A DNA stretch of 64,000 nucleotides from the NCBI RefSeq assembly GCF_003625475.1, contig NZ_RAIQ01000009.1:1-64000 (forward strand), read 5' to 3'. The stretch comes from Butyrivibrio sp. X503 (lineage in GTDB: Bacteria > Bacillota > Clostridia > Lachnospirales > Lachnospiraceae). Shown piece by piece: positions 55,970 to 63,646 of this stretch. Position numbers and translations under genes: made by a program. Under the pieces are notes generated by a model. It ran no database searches. It had not been told where the DNA came from and worked only from the letters and a program-made list of their open reading frames with translations. The first letter of the stretch is position 1, and each line of letters starts with the position of its first letter.

Positions 55970-56743
55970 GTGAAGAGTATATTTGCCAAGAAGTGGAGTT
56001 TACTTATAATTGCAGTACTAAGTGCCCTGGTGACAGGTCTTTTTTGTATGTATGAGGGAAGAGACAAGTTTAGCGAGTATTATATCGGGGCAGCGGATGA
56101 AAACTCTTTACTTGGAAACAAAAAGCTTAATATCCCTGAAATAGGCACCGTATCACAGAGCTTAAGATCATATCACACGGGCGCAGTCAGCAGCTTATTA
56201 GGAGAGATGATGTATTGTCATTATGACCGCGAGCCTAAAAATTTTGTTGGCGAGATCAATGGCGATCTGCCCATCCGTTTTTACAATGATGCGAAAGGCA
56301 AATACGGATATGTCGATAAAAACGGAAAAGTAATCATTAAAGAGGAATATGTCGATGCAGATGACTTTTCCGATATCGGAATTGCTGAAGTAGTACGCAA
56401 TAATCGTGATTTATATAGAGCACGCCTTATTAATGCAAAAGGCGATATTATCACAGTAGTACCTGAGAGTACGGATGAGATCGGTTATAGCCTTATTAAT
56501 TACCGTATTGATGATACGGATAAAGTGATATTTTATTCATATAAAGCCGAAAACCTAAATAAAACCGACATTTCTGCTGAGGAGTACTTTTACGTTATTA
56601 CAGATTATTCGGGAAAGGTACGAGTTGAACTGACTAAGGAGCAAGTTAAAAGCATTGGACTTAGGGATGAGTACTTACATGGGACGATTGATAATGAATA
56701 CATGAAAGATCTTAAGAAACAATGCAATTTTCCGGAGGATTGA
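55970..56743 (+). CDS. Membrane-anchored WG-repeat protein (paralogue 3)
   Basis: 257 aa from a GTG start at 55970 with GGAG 11 nt upstream. One N-terminal helix (about 9-28) anchors it. It contains the clearest WG unit of the window, KYGYVDKNGKVIIKEEY followed by DDFSDIGIAEV, and a second unit AKGDIITVVPE. No other domain is present. Unlike the other two WG proteins it has no multi-helix domain; the adjacent gene at 56746 is such a domain, so the pair may be a split or rearranged version. Function unknown. Confidence 0.78.
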   Translation: MKSIFAKKWSLLIIAVLSALVTGLFCMYEGRDKFSEYYIGAADENSLLGNKKLNIPEIGTVSQSLRSYHTGAVSSLLGEMMYCHYDREPKNFVGEINGDLPIRFYNDAKGKYGYVDKNGKVIIKEEYVDADDFSDIGIAEVVRNNRDLYRARLINAKGDIITVVPESTDEIGYSLINYRIDDTDKVIFYSYKAENLNKTDISAEEYFYVITDYSGKVRVELTKEQVKSIGLRDEYLHGTIDNEYMKDLKKQCNFPED

Positions 56744-56745
56744 CA

Positions 56746-57270
56746 GTGAAAATAATGAAGAAAACAGTTAACAGACCACTGTTATCCTACATGATTGTAG
56801 TGATGATCCTGTCTGTGCTTGAGTTTGCAAATTATATAATTCAATATATTCCGGTGGCGGTGTTTCTGATTCTGGGATTTGTGAGAGCTTTTACAGTCTT
56901 TAAGATAGTTGATCATCTTAATATGGTAAAAGAGAAGATCAGTGAATCTAAAGATCGGGATTATCTTTTGAATACATGTAAAAAGAATTATTCCGCTGCA
57001 ATATTTTCATATAATGCCTTGGCAATCATATGCTGCGTGGATGCGATCGTATCAACTGTGTCAACAATCCGAGGATTCTATGGCTATGCCAACGTGTTTA
57101 TTGTATTTTTGGTGATTGAACACATACTTGATTTTGTTGGGATTACAAATCTTGTAGTGGTTCATACAGACAGATTGGGATTGTTCCTTCCGCTTGAAGA
57201 GATTTGGATCTTCTCCAATATCGCGATGGTGGGATTGGTTGGAATGGCATGTTTAAGTATGGTTCACTGA
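56746..57270 (+). CDS. Four- to five-helix membrane protein, apparently truncated
   Basis: 174 aa from a GTG start at 56746 (GGAGG 7 nt upstream); the frame opens at 56722, inside the previous gene. Hydrophobic helices lie at about 8-25, 28-45, 82-100, 112-135 and 150-170. It resembles the membrane halves of the WG proteins in layout. It ends at a TGA, but the same frame continues for 44 further codons that look coding, so it may be a gene broken by a nonsense change. Confidence 0.65.
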   Translation: MKIMKKTVNRPLLSYMIVVMILSVLEFANYIIQYIPVAVFLILGFVRAFTVFKIVDHLNMVKEKISESKDRDYLLNTCKKNYSAAIFSYNALAIICCVDAIVSTVSTIRGFYGYANVFIVFLVIEHILDFVGITNLVVVHTDRLGLFLPLEEIWIFSNIAMVGLVGMACLSMVH

Positions 57271-57405
57271 CTTTTTTTCAGAATACCTCGGCTAGGCTTT
57301 TTGGGTTTTGTTATATGCGCGATAGTATCTTCCTGCTACAGACTCATCTACGCTACTGATGTGGAGCGCAATATAAAAAAGTATTTCGTAGAAAATAAAG
57401 AGTAA
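57271..57405 (+). pseudogene. In-frame coding remnant after the TGA
   Basis: The 44 codons after the stop at 57268, in the same frame, read as a membrane helix with basic start and charged tail (PRLGFLGFVICAIVSSCY, then DVERNIKKYFVENKE). This is the layout that precedes the WG region in the other paralogues. There is no ribosome binding site or start codon at its head, and a T7 run lies at its start. It occupies much of the 57271-57612 gap; the rest of the gap holds the terminator, promoter and iterons listed below. Confidence 0.5.
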
Positions 57406-57411
57406 AATAAT

Positions 57412-57452
57412 ACACAGGAGCAATCGGTCCAAACCGCCGATTGCTCCTTTTT
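57412..57452 (+). terminator. Terminator (37-bp hairpin repeat, copy 2)
   Basis: A 12-bp stem (57416-57427 with 57437-57448) is followed by TTTT. It is identical over 37 nt to 55897-55933. This copy has the T run and should end transcription from the accessory island. Confidence 0.85.
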
Positions 57453-57454
57453 CA

Positions 57455-57482
57455 TTGACTTCTCCTTGGTTTGGTGTATATT
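57455..57482 (+). promoter_or_regulatory. Promoter of the AAA ATPase gene
   Basis: TTGACT (57455-57460), 16 nt, TATATT (57477-57482) with an upstream TG at 57475-57476. Transcription would start near 57489, at the left end of the iterons. Confidence 0.65.
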
Positions 57483-57486
57483 AATA

Positions 57487-57592
57487 GATATAAAGAGATA
57501 TAAAAGGATATAAAGAGATATAAAAGAATTTTGAAGATATAAAGAGATATAAAAAGATATAAAAGAATCTCAAAGATATAAAGAGATATAAA
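57487..57592 (+). repeat. Nine helically phased GATATAAA iterons
   Basis: GATATAAA occurs at 57487, 57497, 57507, 57517, 57536, 57546, 57556, 57575 and 57585. Steps are 10 bp within clusters and 19 bp between clusters, where AAGAATTTTGAA- or AGAATCTCAAA-type spacers occur. The copies therefore sit close to one face of the helix. They lie between the promoter and the ATPase start, in the leader or an operator. They are too short and uniform to be a CRISPR array. Confidence 0.9.
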
Positions 57593-57612
57593 AGAAACAA
57601 GTGGAGGTAAAA

Positions 57613-58653
57613 ATGCAAAATCCGTTTTCAATTTCATTCGGAACACTTCCAACTCAATATATTTCAAGACTTACGCAGGCTAATCAGATACTTGATACAT
57701 TCCGTGCAGATAAACCAGCCAATCACGTATATATGCTTACGGGCATCAGAGGTTCGGGTAAGACCGTTATGATGACGGATATATCCGAAAAGCTCAGAAA
57801 AGAAAAGGATTGGATCGTAGTGGAGATAAGTCCTGAGCGAGATATGCTCGAAGGACTTGCGGCTGCGCTTTACGCCATTCCTGAGCTTTATGCACTGTTT
57901 GTAAAGGCTAAGCTTGATTTCTCCGCGCTTGGACTTGGTGTGTCTATTGAAAATTCCGCACCCATCACAGATATTGAGGTTGCGGTAAACAGAATGCTTG
58001 AGCATATAACCAAGGCAGGAAAGAAGCTGCTGGTAACGGTTGATGAAGTGACAAACAATCCCAATGTAAAAGTATTTTCAGCGGCTATTCAGATATATCT
58101 AAGACGCGGATATAATGTGTTCCTGATCATGACAGGACTCTATGATAACCTGTACGATCTGCAGAATGAAAAGACACTTACATTCCTGTACAGAGCACCG
58201 AAAATTATAATGGACCCGCTCAATTATACAGCAATAGTCTCGCATTATAAGAAAACATTTGATATTGATAACAGCAAGGCGGAGTACATGGCCAAGCTCA
58301 CAAAAGGCTATTCTTTTGCTTTCCAGGTACTCGGATATCTGATGTGGGAGAGCAAGAACAAGGATATAGACGAGCTTCTTCCGCAGTACGATCAGTATCT
58401 TGATGAGTACATTTATGATAAAATATGGTCTGAAATGTCAGAGACGGACAAAAAAGTTGTCGCCTATATCGCAACAAGCGGTGAGACCAATGTCGGCAAG
58501 ATAAGAAAGCACCTTGATATGACAACGCCGCAGTTTTCAGTGTACAGAGACAGGCTCAAGAGAAAAGGCGTTATCAGCACGGCGCAGTACGGCTATATTT
58601 CGCTTCTTTTGCCCAGGTTTGATGAATATGTGAGGATGCATTCGGATGTCTAA
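57613..58653 (+). CDS. AAA-type ATPase with winged-helix C-terminus
   Basis: 346 aa. Walker A is GIRGSGKTVMM (about residues 44-54), Walker B region LLVTVDEVTNN (about 138-148), sensor-type FLIMTGLYDN, then a lid domain. The C-terminal 80 residues look like a winged helix (VGKIRKHLDMTTPQFSVYRDRLKRKGVI), suggesting DNA binding, as in ORC/Cdc6-like STAND-type ATPases. The ATG at 57613 has GGAGG 5 nt upstream; the frame begins at a GTG at 57601 that overlaps the box. It directly follows the iterons. The end overlaps the PglC-like gene by 8 nt, so it may regulate the second glycan module. Confidence 0.85.
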   Translation: MQNPFSISFGTLPTQYISRLTQANQILDTFRADKPANHVYMLTGIRGSGKTVMMTDISEKLRKEKDWIVVEISPERDMLEGLAAALYAIPELYALFVKAKLDFSALGLGVSIENSAPITDIEVAVNRMLEHITKAGKKLLVTVDEVTNNPNVKVFSAAIQIYLRRGYNVFLIMTGLYDNLYDLQNEKTLTFLYRAPKIIMDPLNYTAIVSHYKKTFDIDNSKAEYMAKLTKGYSFAFQVLGYLMWESKNKDIDELLPQYDQYLDEYIYDKIWSEMSETDKKVVAYIATSGETNVGKIRKHLDMTTPQFSVYRDRLKRKGVISTAQYGYISLLLPRFDEYVRMHSDV

Positions 58654-59284
58654 TTCATTTTACGCCAAATACATAAAAAGACTCATCGACATAATCCTGT
58701 CGCTGCTCGTTATAGTGCTGTTTTGCTGGCTGTACGCGATCGTGGCGATACTTGTGAGAGTTAAACTCGGAAGCCCGGTACTGTTTAAGCAGGCGCGCCC
58801 GGGTAAGGATGAGAAGATCTTCAACATGTTCAAGTTCAGGACGATGACGGATGAGAGAGATGCAAACGGCGAGCTTCTTCCCGATGAAATAAGACTAACC
58901 AAGTTCGGAAGCTTTCTTAGGAAAACGAGCCTTGACGAGCTTCCCGAGTTTTTTAACATCCTAAAAGGCGACATGTCCTTCATAGGCCCGAGGCCCCTTC
59001 TTGTTAAGTATCTTCCTTACTACAACGAAAGGGAACGCCTTCGCCACAGCATAAGGCCCGGACTTACCGGATGGGCGCAGGCTCATGGCAGGAACGCAAT
59101 CTCTTGGGAAAAGAAATTTGAATACGATGTCTGGTATGTGGAACACATGTCGTTCCTTACAGACATTAGGGTTATAATAGATACCGTAAAGGCAGTACTT
59201 CACAGCGAGGGAGTCGCTTTAAACGCATTGGAGGATTTTGATGAATACAGGAAACATCAAACCCACACCGATACACAAACTTGA
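58646..59284 (+). CDS. Short initiating phosphoglycosyltransferase (PglC-like)
   Basis: 212 aa. A re-entrant N-terminal helix (about 10-35) is followed by FKQARPGKDEKIFNMFKFRTM, TSLDELPEFFNILKGDMSFIGPRP and RPGLTGWAQAHGRN, the core monotopic phosphoglycosyltransferase sequence. There is no N-terminal multi-helix extension, unlike the enzyme at 8976. It transfers a sugar-1-phosphate to undecaprenyl phosphate. As the first glycan gene after the ATPase it probably starts a separate repeat unit. The end overlaps the PLP enzyme gene by 44 nt. Confidence 0.95.
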   Translation: MSNSFYAKYIKRLIDIILSLLVIVLFCWLYAIVAILVRVKLGSPVLFKQARPGKDEKIFNMFKFRTMTDERDANGELLPDEIRLTKFGSFLRKTSLDELPEFFNILKGDMSFIGPRPLLVKYLPYYNERERLRHSIRPGLTGWAQAHGRNAISWEKKFEYDVWYVEHMSFLTDIRVIIDTVKAVLHSEGVALNALEDFDEYRKHQTHTDTQT

Positions 59285-60188
59285 TGATAACGAGCTTTCT
59301 TTCCTTTATGTCAAAAGAGAGGACATGATCCCCTACTCTTTTGGCGGCAACAAGGCAAGAAAAGCTCTGTTGTTTTTTGAAGAGATAGACAAAAAAGGCG
59401 CTGACGTTGTCGTAACCTACGGAAGCAGCCATTCCAATCATTGCAGAGTTGTAGCCAATATGGCGGCTGCAAGGAACATTCCCTGCATTATAATAGGCCC
59501 CGAGGAAGTGAGCGATACGACTTACAACAGTGTCCTTATGGAGCTCTTTGGAGCCAAGATCATAACGGTTCCCGTAGACAAGGTGCATGACACTATAGAA
59601 GCAGAGCTGGCGCGCCTAAGAGGCGAGGGCAAGAACCCTTATTTCATCCAAGGCGGCGGGCACGGCAACATCGGAACCGAGAGCTACGTAAGATGCTACA
59701 AAGAGATAAAGTCCTATGAAAAAGAGACGGGAATAAAATTCGACTATATCTTTTTTGCCACGGGAACAGGCACAACTCAGGCAGGACTCGTCTGTGGACA
59801 GCTGATGGAAGAGGATGACAGACATATCGTCGGGATCAGCATCGCAAGAAAGAATCCCAGAGGCCGAGATGTCGTGCTGGACAGCATTTATGAGTATCTT
59901 GATGCCAAGGCTTTTTCTTATGATAAGAGCGATGTCGAAGCAAAGACTGTGTTTATCGATGATTACACGGGCGACGGCTACGGCAAGGACAGCAAAGAAA
60001 TAGAGAACATTATAAAAGAATCCATGATAAAATACGGAATGCCGCTTGATGCCACGTACACAGGCAAGGCATTTTGCGGAATGAAAGACTACATCAAAAA
60101 GAATAACTTGGAGGATAAGAAAATTCTTTTTATCCATACAGGCGGAACGCCGCTTTTCTTTGATGAATTAAACAATTGGAGAGCATGA
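59241..60188 (+). CDS. PLP enzyme of the ACC deaminase / D-cysteine desulfhydrase family
   Basis: 315 aa, fold type II. YSFGGNKARKALLF contains the PLP lysine, YGSSHSNHCRVVANMAA holds the Ser-Asn-His region (SNQTR in true ACC deaminases), GTGTTQAGLVCGQ binds phosphate, and HTGGTPLFF closes the domain. Family members remove ammonia or sulfide from small or D-amino acids. Here it lies between a sugar initiator and an ATP-grasp ligase (1-nt overlap, TGATG), so it may supply or edit an amino acid for glycan modification. Start 59241 has GGAGG 6 nt upstream. Confidence 0.85.
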   Translation: MNTGNIKPTPIHKLDDNELSFLYVKREDMIPYSFGGNKARKALLFFEEIDKKGADVVVTYGSSHSNHCRVVANMAAARNIPCIIIGPEEVSDTTYNSVLMELFGAKIITVPVDKVHDTIEAELARLRGEGKNPYFIQGGGHGNIGTESYVRCYKEIKSYEKETGIKFDYIFFATGTGTTQAGLVCGQLMEEDDRHIVGISIARKNPRGRDVVLDSIYEYLDAKAFSYDKSDVEAKTVFIDDYTGDGYGKDSKEIENIIKESMIKYGMPLDATYTGKAFCGMKDYIKKNNLEDKKILFIHTGGTPLFFDELNNWRA

Positions 60189-61162
60189 TGAATATTTTGG
60201 TACTTAGCGCCGGAACAAGAGACAAGGTTGTCAGATATTTTAAGGAAACACTAAAGGGCAATGGAAGCGTGATCGCGACCGATTGCAGCAACTTAGCGCC
60301 CGCTATATATGACGCCGACAAGGCTTACATTGTTCCGAGGATCGATGCGCCCGATTACATCGACAAGGTCCTCGATATCTGTAAAAAAGAAAAAATAGAC
60401 GGAGTCTTTTCACTTATAGATCCCGAGCTTTCGCTTATCGCCAAGGAGCGTGCGAGGTTTGAAGAAGTCGGAACTACGCCGATCGTATCAAGCTACGACC
60501 TTTGCGAGATGAGCCTTGATAAGTACGCGATGTACAAGTTCCTTACGGAAAAGGGCATCTCAACAGGAAAGTGCTACATCGACAAGGATAGCTTTTACAA
60601 GGCAAAGGCAGCAGGCGAGATTGCTTATCCCGTCTTCGTTAAGCCAAGACTTGGAAGTGCCAGCCTGAACATCAACATGGTTAATACCGACGAGGAGATA
60701 AACACTCTTTTTGATATATACGACGATCTCATGATCCAGGAATACATGAAGGGACAGGAGTACGGCGCCGATATCTACATCGACATGATCTCGGGCAAGT
60801 GTGTTTCGATATTCCTTAAGAAAAAGATCAAGATGAGAGCCGGCGAGACCGACAAATCCGTTTCGGTAAAGGATCCCGAGCTTTTCGATAAGCTTGCGCA
60901 GTTTGCGGAGGAGAGCGGCTATAGAGGAATGATCGACGCAGATCTGTTCCTCGATAACGGAAAGTGGTATCTGTCCGAGATCAATCCGAGATTCGGCGGA
61001 GGATATCCTCACGCATACGAGTGCGGCGTCAACTTCCCGCAGTTTGTTATAAATAACCTTGAGGGAAAAGAAAATGCTCCATCGATAGGAGAATACAAAG
61101 AAGGCATCTACATGATGAAATACAACGATCTGTTGGTGCTTCCGGAGAGTGAGCTTATCTGA
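60188..61162 (+). CDS. ATP-grasp ligase (CarB-like)
   Basis: 324 aa. The Rossmann-like N-domain is MNILVLSAGTRDKVVRYFKE. The ATP-grasp core has YPVFVKPRLGSASLNI, LMIQEYMKGQEYGADIYID, MIDADLFLDNGKWYLSEINPRFGGGYP and a C-terminal HAYECGVNFP. It joins a carboxylate to an amine. It is coupled to the PLP gene by TGATG. Of two candidate ATGs, 60188 has GGAG at 6 nt. It is shorter than the ATP-grasp protein at 21055 and not closely similar. Confidence 0.85.
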   Translation: MNILVLSAGTRDKVVRYFKETLKGNGSVIATDCSNLAPAIYDADKAYIVPRIDAPDYIDKVLDICKKEKIDGVFSLIDPELSLIAKERARFEEVGTTPIVSSYDLCEMSLDKYAMYKFLTEKGISTGKCYIDKDSFYKAKAAGEIAYPVFVKPRLGSASLNINMVNTDEEINTLFDIYDDLMIQEYMKGQEYGADIYIDMISGKCVSIFLKKKIKMRAGETDKSVSVKDPELFDKLAQFAEESGYRGMIDADLFLDNGKWYLSEINPRFGGGYPHAYECGVNFPQFVINNLEGKENAPSIGEYKEGIYMMKYNDLLVLPESELI

Positions 61163-61163
61163 T

Positions 61164-62264
61164 ATGAAAAAAGCACTGATACTTGCAAATTCATCAAGCG
61201 GACTCTACGACTTCAGAAATGAGCTGCTGCTTGGGCTCATGGATGAAGGCTTTGAAGTCGTGGTGAGTCTTCCCGATGACCTCAAGAACAAAGAATTAAA
61301 CGACGAGGGCTGCAGAGTGGTCCACACCGATATTAACAGGCGCGGAGTCAATCCCGTCCAGGACCTCGGACTTCTTTTTTCCTATATCAAATTGATAAAA
61401 AAAGAAAAGCCTAGCGTAGTCATCACATATACCATAAAGCCCAATATCTACGGCGGCGTGGCGTGCAGATTCTTAAGAGTTCCCTACGTGTCGACGGTCA
61501 CGGGGCTCGGAACGACCTTTGAAAGAGGCGGAATGCTGCTAAAGCTCATAGTGTTCATGTATAAGACGGCACTCAAGAAATGCCGCTGTCTCTTTTTCCA
61601 GAACAGTCATAACAAAGACGTATTCGAAAGCCACGGCATCAAGGCCAAGAAGCACGTCGTTGTGAACGGCTCCGGAGTTAATCTTGATAAGCACAAGAAG
61701 GAAGACTATCCCGGACACGCGGACGACGTGACGAGATTTCTTTATATCGGTAGGATAATGAAGGAAAAGGGCACGGACGAGTATCTCTATGCGGCAAAAG
61801 AGCTGCATGAGAAGTACGGTGACAGAGTTTCTTTTGCGGGAATCGGATATTTCGACGACGAGTACGAGGACAAGGTAAAAGAAGCGCAGGAAGAGGGCTA
61901 TTTCAAGATGATATCTTATCAGCCCGACATTCACCCTTATATAAAAGAAAGCGACGCGATCGTTCATCCTTCTTATCACGAGGGAATGTCAAACGTACTG
62001 ATGGAGGCTTCTGCGACGGGAAGACCCGTCATTGCTTCTGATATCAGCGGATGCAGGGAGATTGTTGATAAAGACAAGTCGGGATTTCTGTTTGCTCCAA
62101 GGGATAAGGAAGCTCTTTTACATGCTCTGGACAGATTCATGGCGCTTACGACAGAAGAGCGCAAAGCCATGGGAGAAGCGGCTCGGAGCTATGTTGAGCA
62201 GAAGTTTGACAGGAGTAGTATAATATTGACGTATATTAATGAGATAAAAGAGATTATTATCTAA
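61164..62264 (+). CDS. Glycosyltransferase family 4 (PglA/CapM-like)
   Basis: 366 aa GT-B enzyme. ALILANSSSGLYDFRNELL and ITYTIKPNIYGGVACRFL with VSTVTGLGTTFERGG are typical of PglA/WbpT-type transferases that act just after the initiator. FLYIGRIMKEKGTDEYLYAAKEL, then HEGMSNVLMEASATGRPVIAS with the E-x7-E-like pair complete GT4. ATG 61164 follows the previous stop by 1 nt; a GTG at 61149 sits on the ribosome binding site and is rejected. Confidence 0.9.
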   Translation: MKKALILANSSSGLYDFRNELLLGLMDEGFEVVVSLPDDLKNKELNDEGCRVVHTDINRRGVNPVQDLGLLFSYIKLIKKEKPSVVITYTIKPNIYGGVACRFLRVPYVSTVTGLGTTFERGGMLLKLIVFMYKTALKKCRCLFFQNSHNKDVFESHGIKAKKHVVVNGSGVNLDKHKKEDYPGHADDVTRFLYIGRIMKEKGTDEYLYAAKELHEKYGDRVSFAGIGYFDDEYEDKVKEAQEEGYFKMISYQPDIHPYIKESDAIVHPSYHEGMSNVLMEASATGRPVIASDISGCREIVDKDKSGFLFAPRDKEALLHALDRFMALTTEERKAMGEAARSYVEQKFDRSSIILTYINEIKEIII

Positions 62265-62290
62265 AGATATTATTTTGTGGAGGAATCACA

Positions 62291-63607
62291 ATGGGTTTGT
62301 ATGAAAAGCTCCTTTCGGGAGAAGAGAAATTATCACTTGTAGGACTTGGATATGTCGGCATGCCTATCGCCGTAGCATATGCCAAGAAGATCAAGGTTGT
62401 AGGATATGACTTTAACGCAGCTAAGGTTGATCTTTATAAAAAGGGAATCGACCCCACAAGAGAAGTCGGAGATGACGCTATCAAGGAGACAAGCGTAGAG
62501 TTTACGGCAGATCCCGAGAAGCTTCGCGAGTGCAAGTTCCACGTAGTGGCTGTTCCTACACCGGTTAATGACGATCACACACCCGATCTTTCACCTGTAG
62601 AGGGAGCAAGCCATACACTTGGTAAGTACCTTACAAAGGGAAGCATCGTAGTATACGAGTCAACGGTTTATCCCGGAGTAACAGAGGATATCTGCGTGCC
62701 TATCCTTGAAGCTGAGTCAGGTCTTAAGTGCGGCGTTGATTTCAAGGTAGGATATTCACCCGAGCGTATCAACCCCGGTGACAAGGTGCACAGACTTGAT
62801 ACTATTACCAAGATCGTTTCAGGTATGGACGAAGAGACTCTTGAGGAAGTGGCTAAGGTTTACAGCCTTGTTGCACTTGCAGGAGTTTATAAAGCACAGT
62901 CTATCAAGGTTGCAGAGGCAGCCAAGGTTATCGAGAATTCACAGCGTGATATCAATATCGCTTTCATGAACGAGCTTTCAATGATCTTCCACAAGATGGA
63001 CATCGATACAAAGAGCGTTCTCGAGGCAGCCGGAACAAAGTGGAACTTCCTTAAGTTCTTCCCCGGTCTCGTAGGCGGTCACTGCATCGGCGTTGACCCT
63101 TATTACCTCACATACAAGGCTGAGGAGCTTGGATATCACTCACAGATCATTCTTTCGGGACGTAGAATTAATGACGATATGGGTAAGTACATCGCCGAGT
63201 CCCTTGTAAAGAATCTTATCTCAGCTGATATCGCGGTTAAGAATGCCAAGGTTGCAATTCTTGGATTCACATTCAAGGAGAACTGCCCCGATACACGTAA
63301 CACTAAGGTTATCGATATCTACAACGAGCTCGGAGAGTACGGAATCACTCCTGTTGTTGTCGATCCCGAGGCTGATTCTGACGAAGCTAAAAGACTCTAT
63401 GGCATCGACTTTGACAGCATTGATGCCGTTAAAGATATGGATGCGGTTATCGTTGCGGTTGCTCACAAGGAGTTTGAGAGCTACAAGCCCGCTGATATCG
63501 CGAAGTTCTTCAATGCTTCCCACAAGACCAAAGTGTTCATGGATCTTAAGGGAATCTACGATATGAACGATTATAAAGCGCCGGAATTCGATTACTGGCG
63601 TCTATAA
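62291..63607 (+). CDS. UDP-N-acetylhexosamine 6-dehydrogenase (TviB/WbpO type)
   Basis: 438 aa. The NAD-binding LVGLGYVGMPIAVAYAKK, VAVPTPVN, YESTVYPGVTED, the central ENSQRDINIAFMNELS and the active site PGLVGGHCIGVDPYYL with catalytic Cys are those of UDP-sugar 6-dehydrogenases. The GLGYVGMPIAV start and PTREVGDDA loop fit TviB/WbpO. It oxidises C6 twice, giving a uronic acid such as UDP-GalNAcA or UDP-GlcNAcA. GGAGG lies 8 nt before the start. The epimerase partner follows. Confidence 0.95.
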   Translation: MGLYEKLLSGEEKLSLVGLGYVGMPIAVAYAKKIKVVGYDFNAAKVDLYKKGIDPTREVGDDAIKETSVEFTADPEKLRECKFHVVAVPTPVNDDHTPDLSPVEGASHTLGKYLTKGSIVVYESTVYPGVTEDICVPILEAESGLKCGVDFKVGYSPERINPGDKVHRLDTITKIVSGMDEETLEEVAKVYSLVALAGVYKAQSIKVAEAAKVIENSQRDINIAFMNELSMIFHKMDIDTKSVLEAAGTKWNFLKFFPGLVGGHCIGVDPYYLTYKAEELGYHSQIILSGRRINDDMGKYIAESLVKNLISADIAVKNAKVAILGFTFKENCPDTRNTKVIDIYNELGEYGITPVVVDPEADSDEAKRLYGIDFDSIDAVKDMDAVIVAVAHKEFESYKPADIAKFFNASHKTKVFMDLKGIYDMNDYKAPEFDYWRL

Positions 63608-63646
63608 GAGCGGAACTTCCTTATTTTTTAGATTGGTGGTAATGAT

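Noticed and set aside
55897..57448. Insertion sequence bounded by inverted repeats
   Set aside because: The 37-bp elements are hairpins, no transposase is encoded between them and no target duplication is evident.
57487..57600. CRISPR-like array of short repeats
   Set aside because: Units are only 8-10 bp with near-constant spacers of 2 or 11 bp; there are no unique spacers and no cas genes. Treated as phased iterons.
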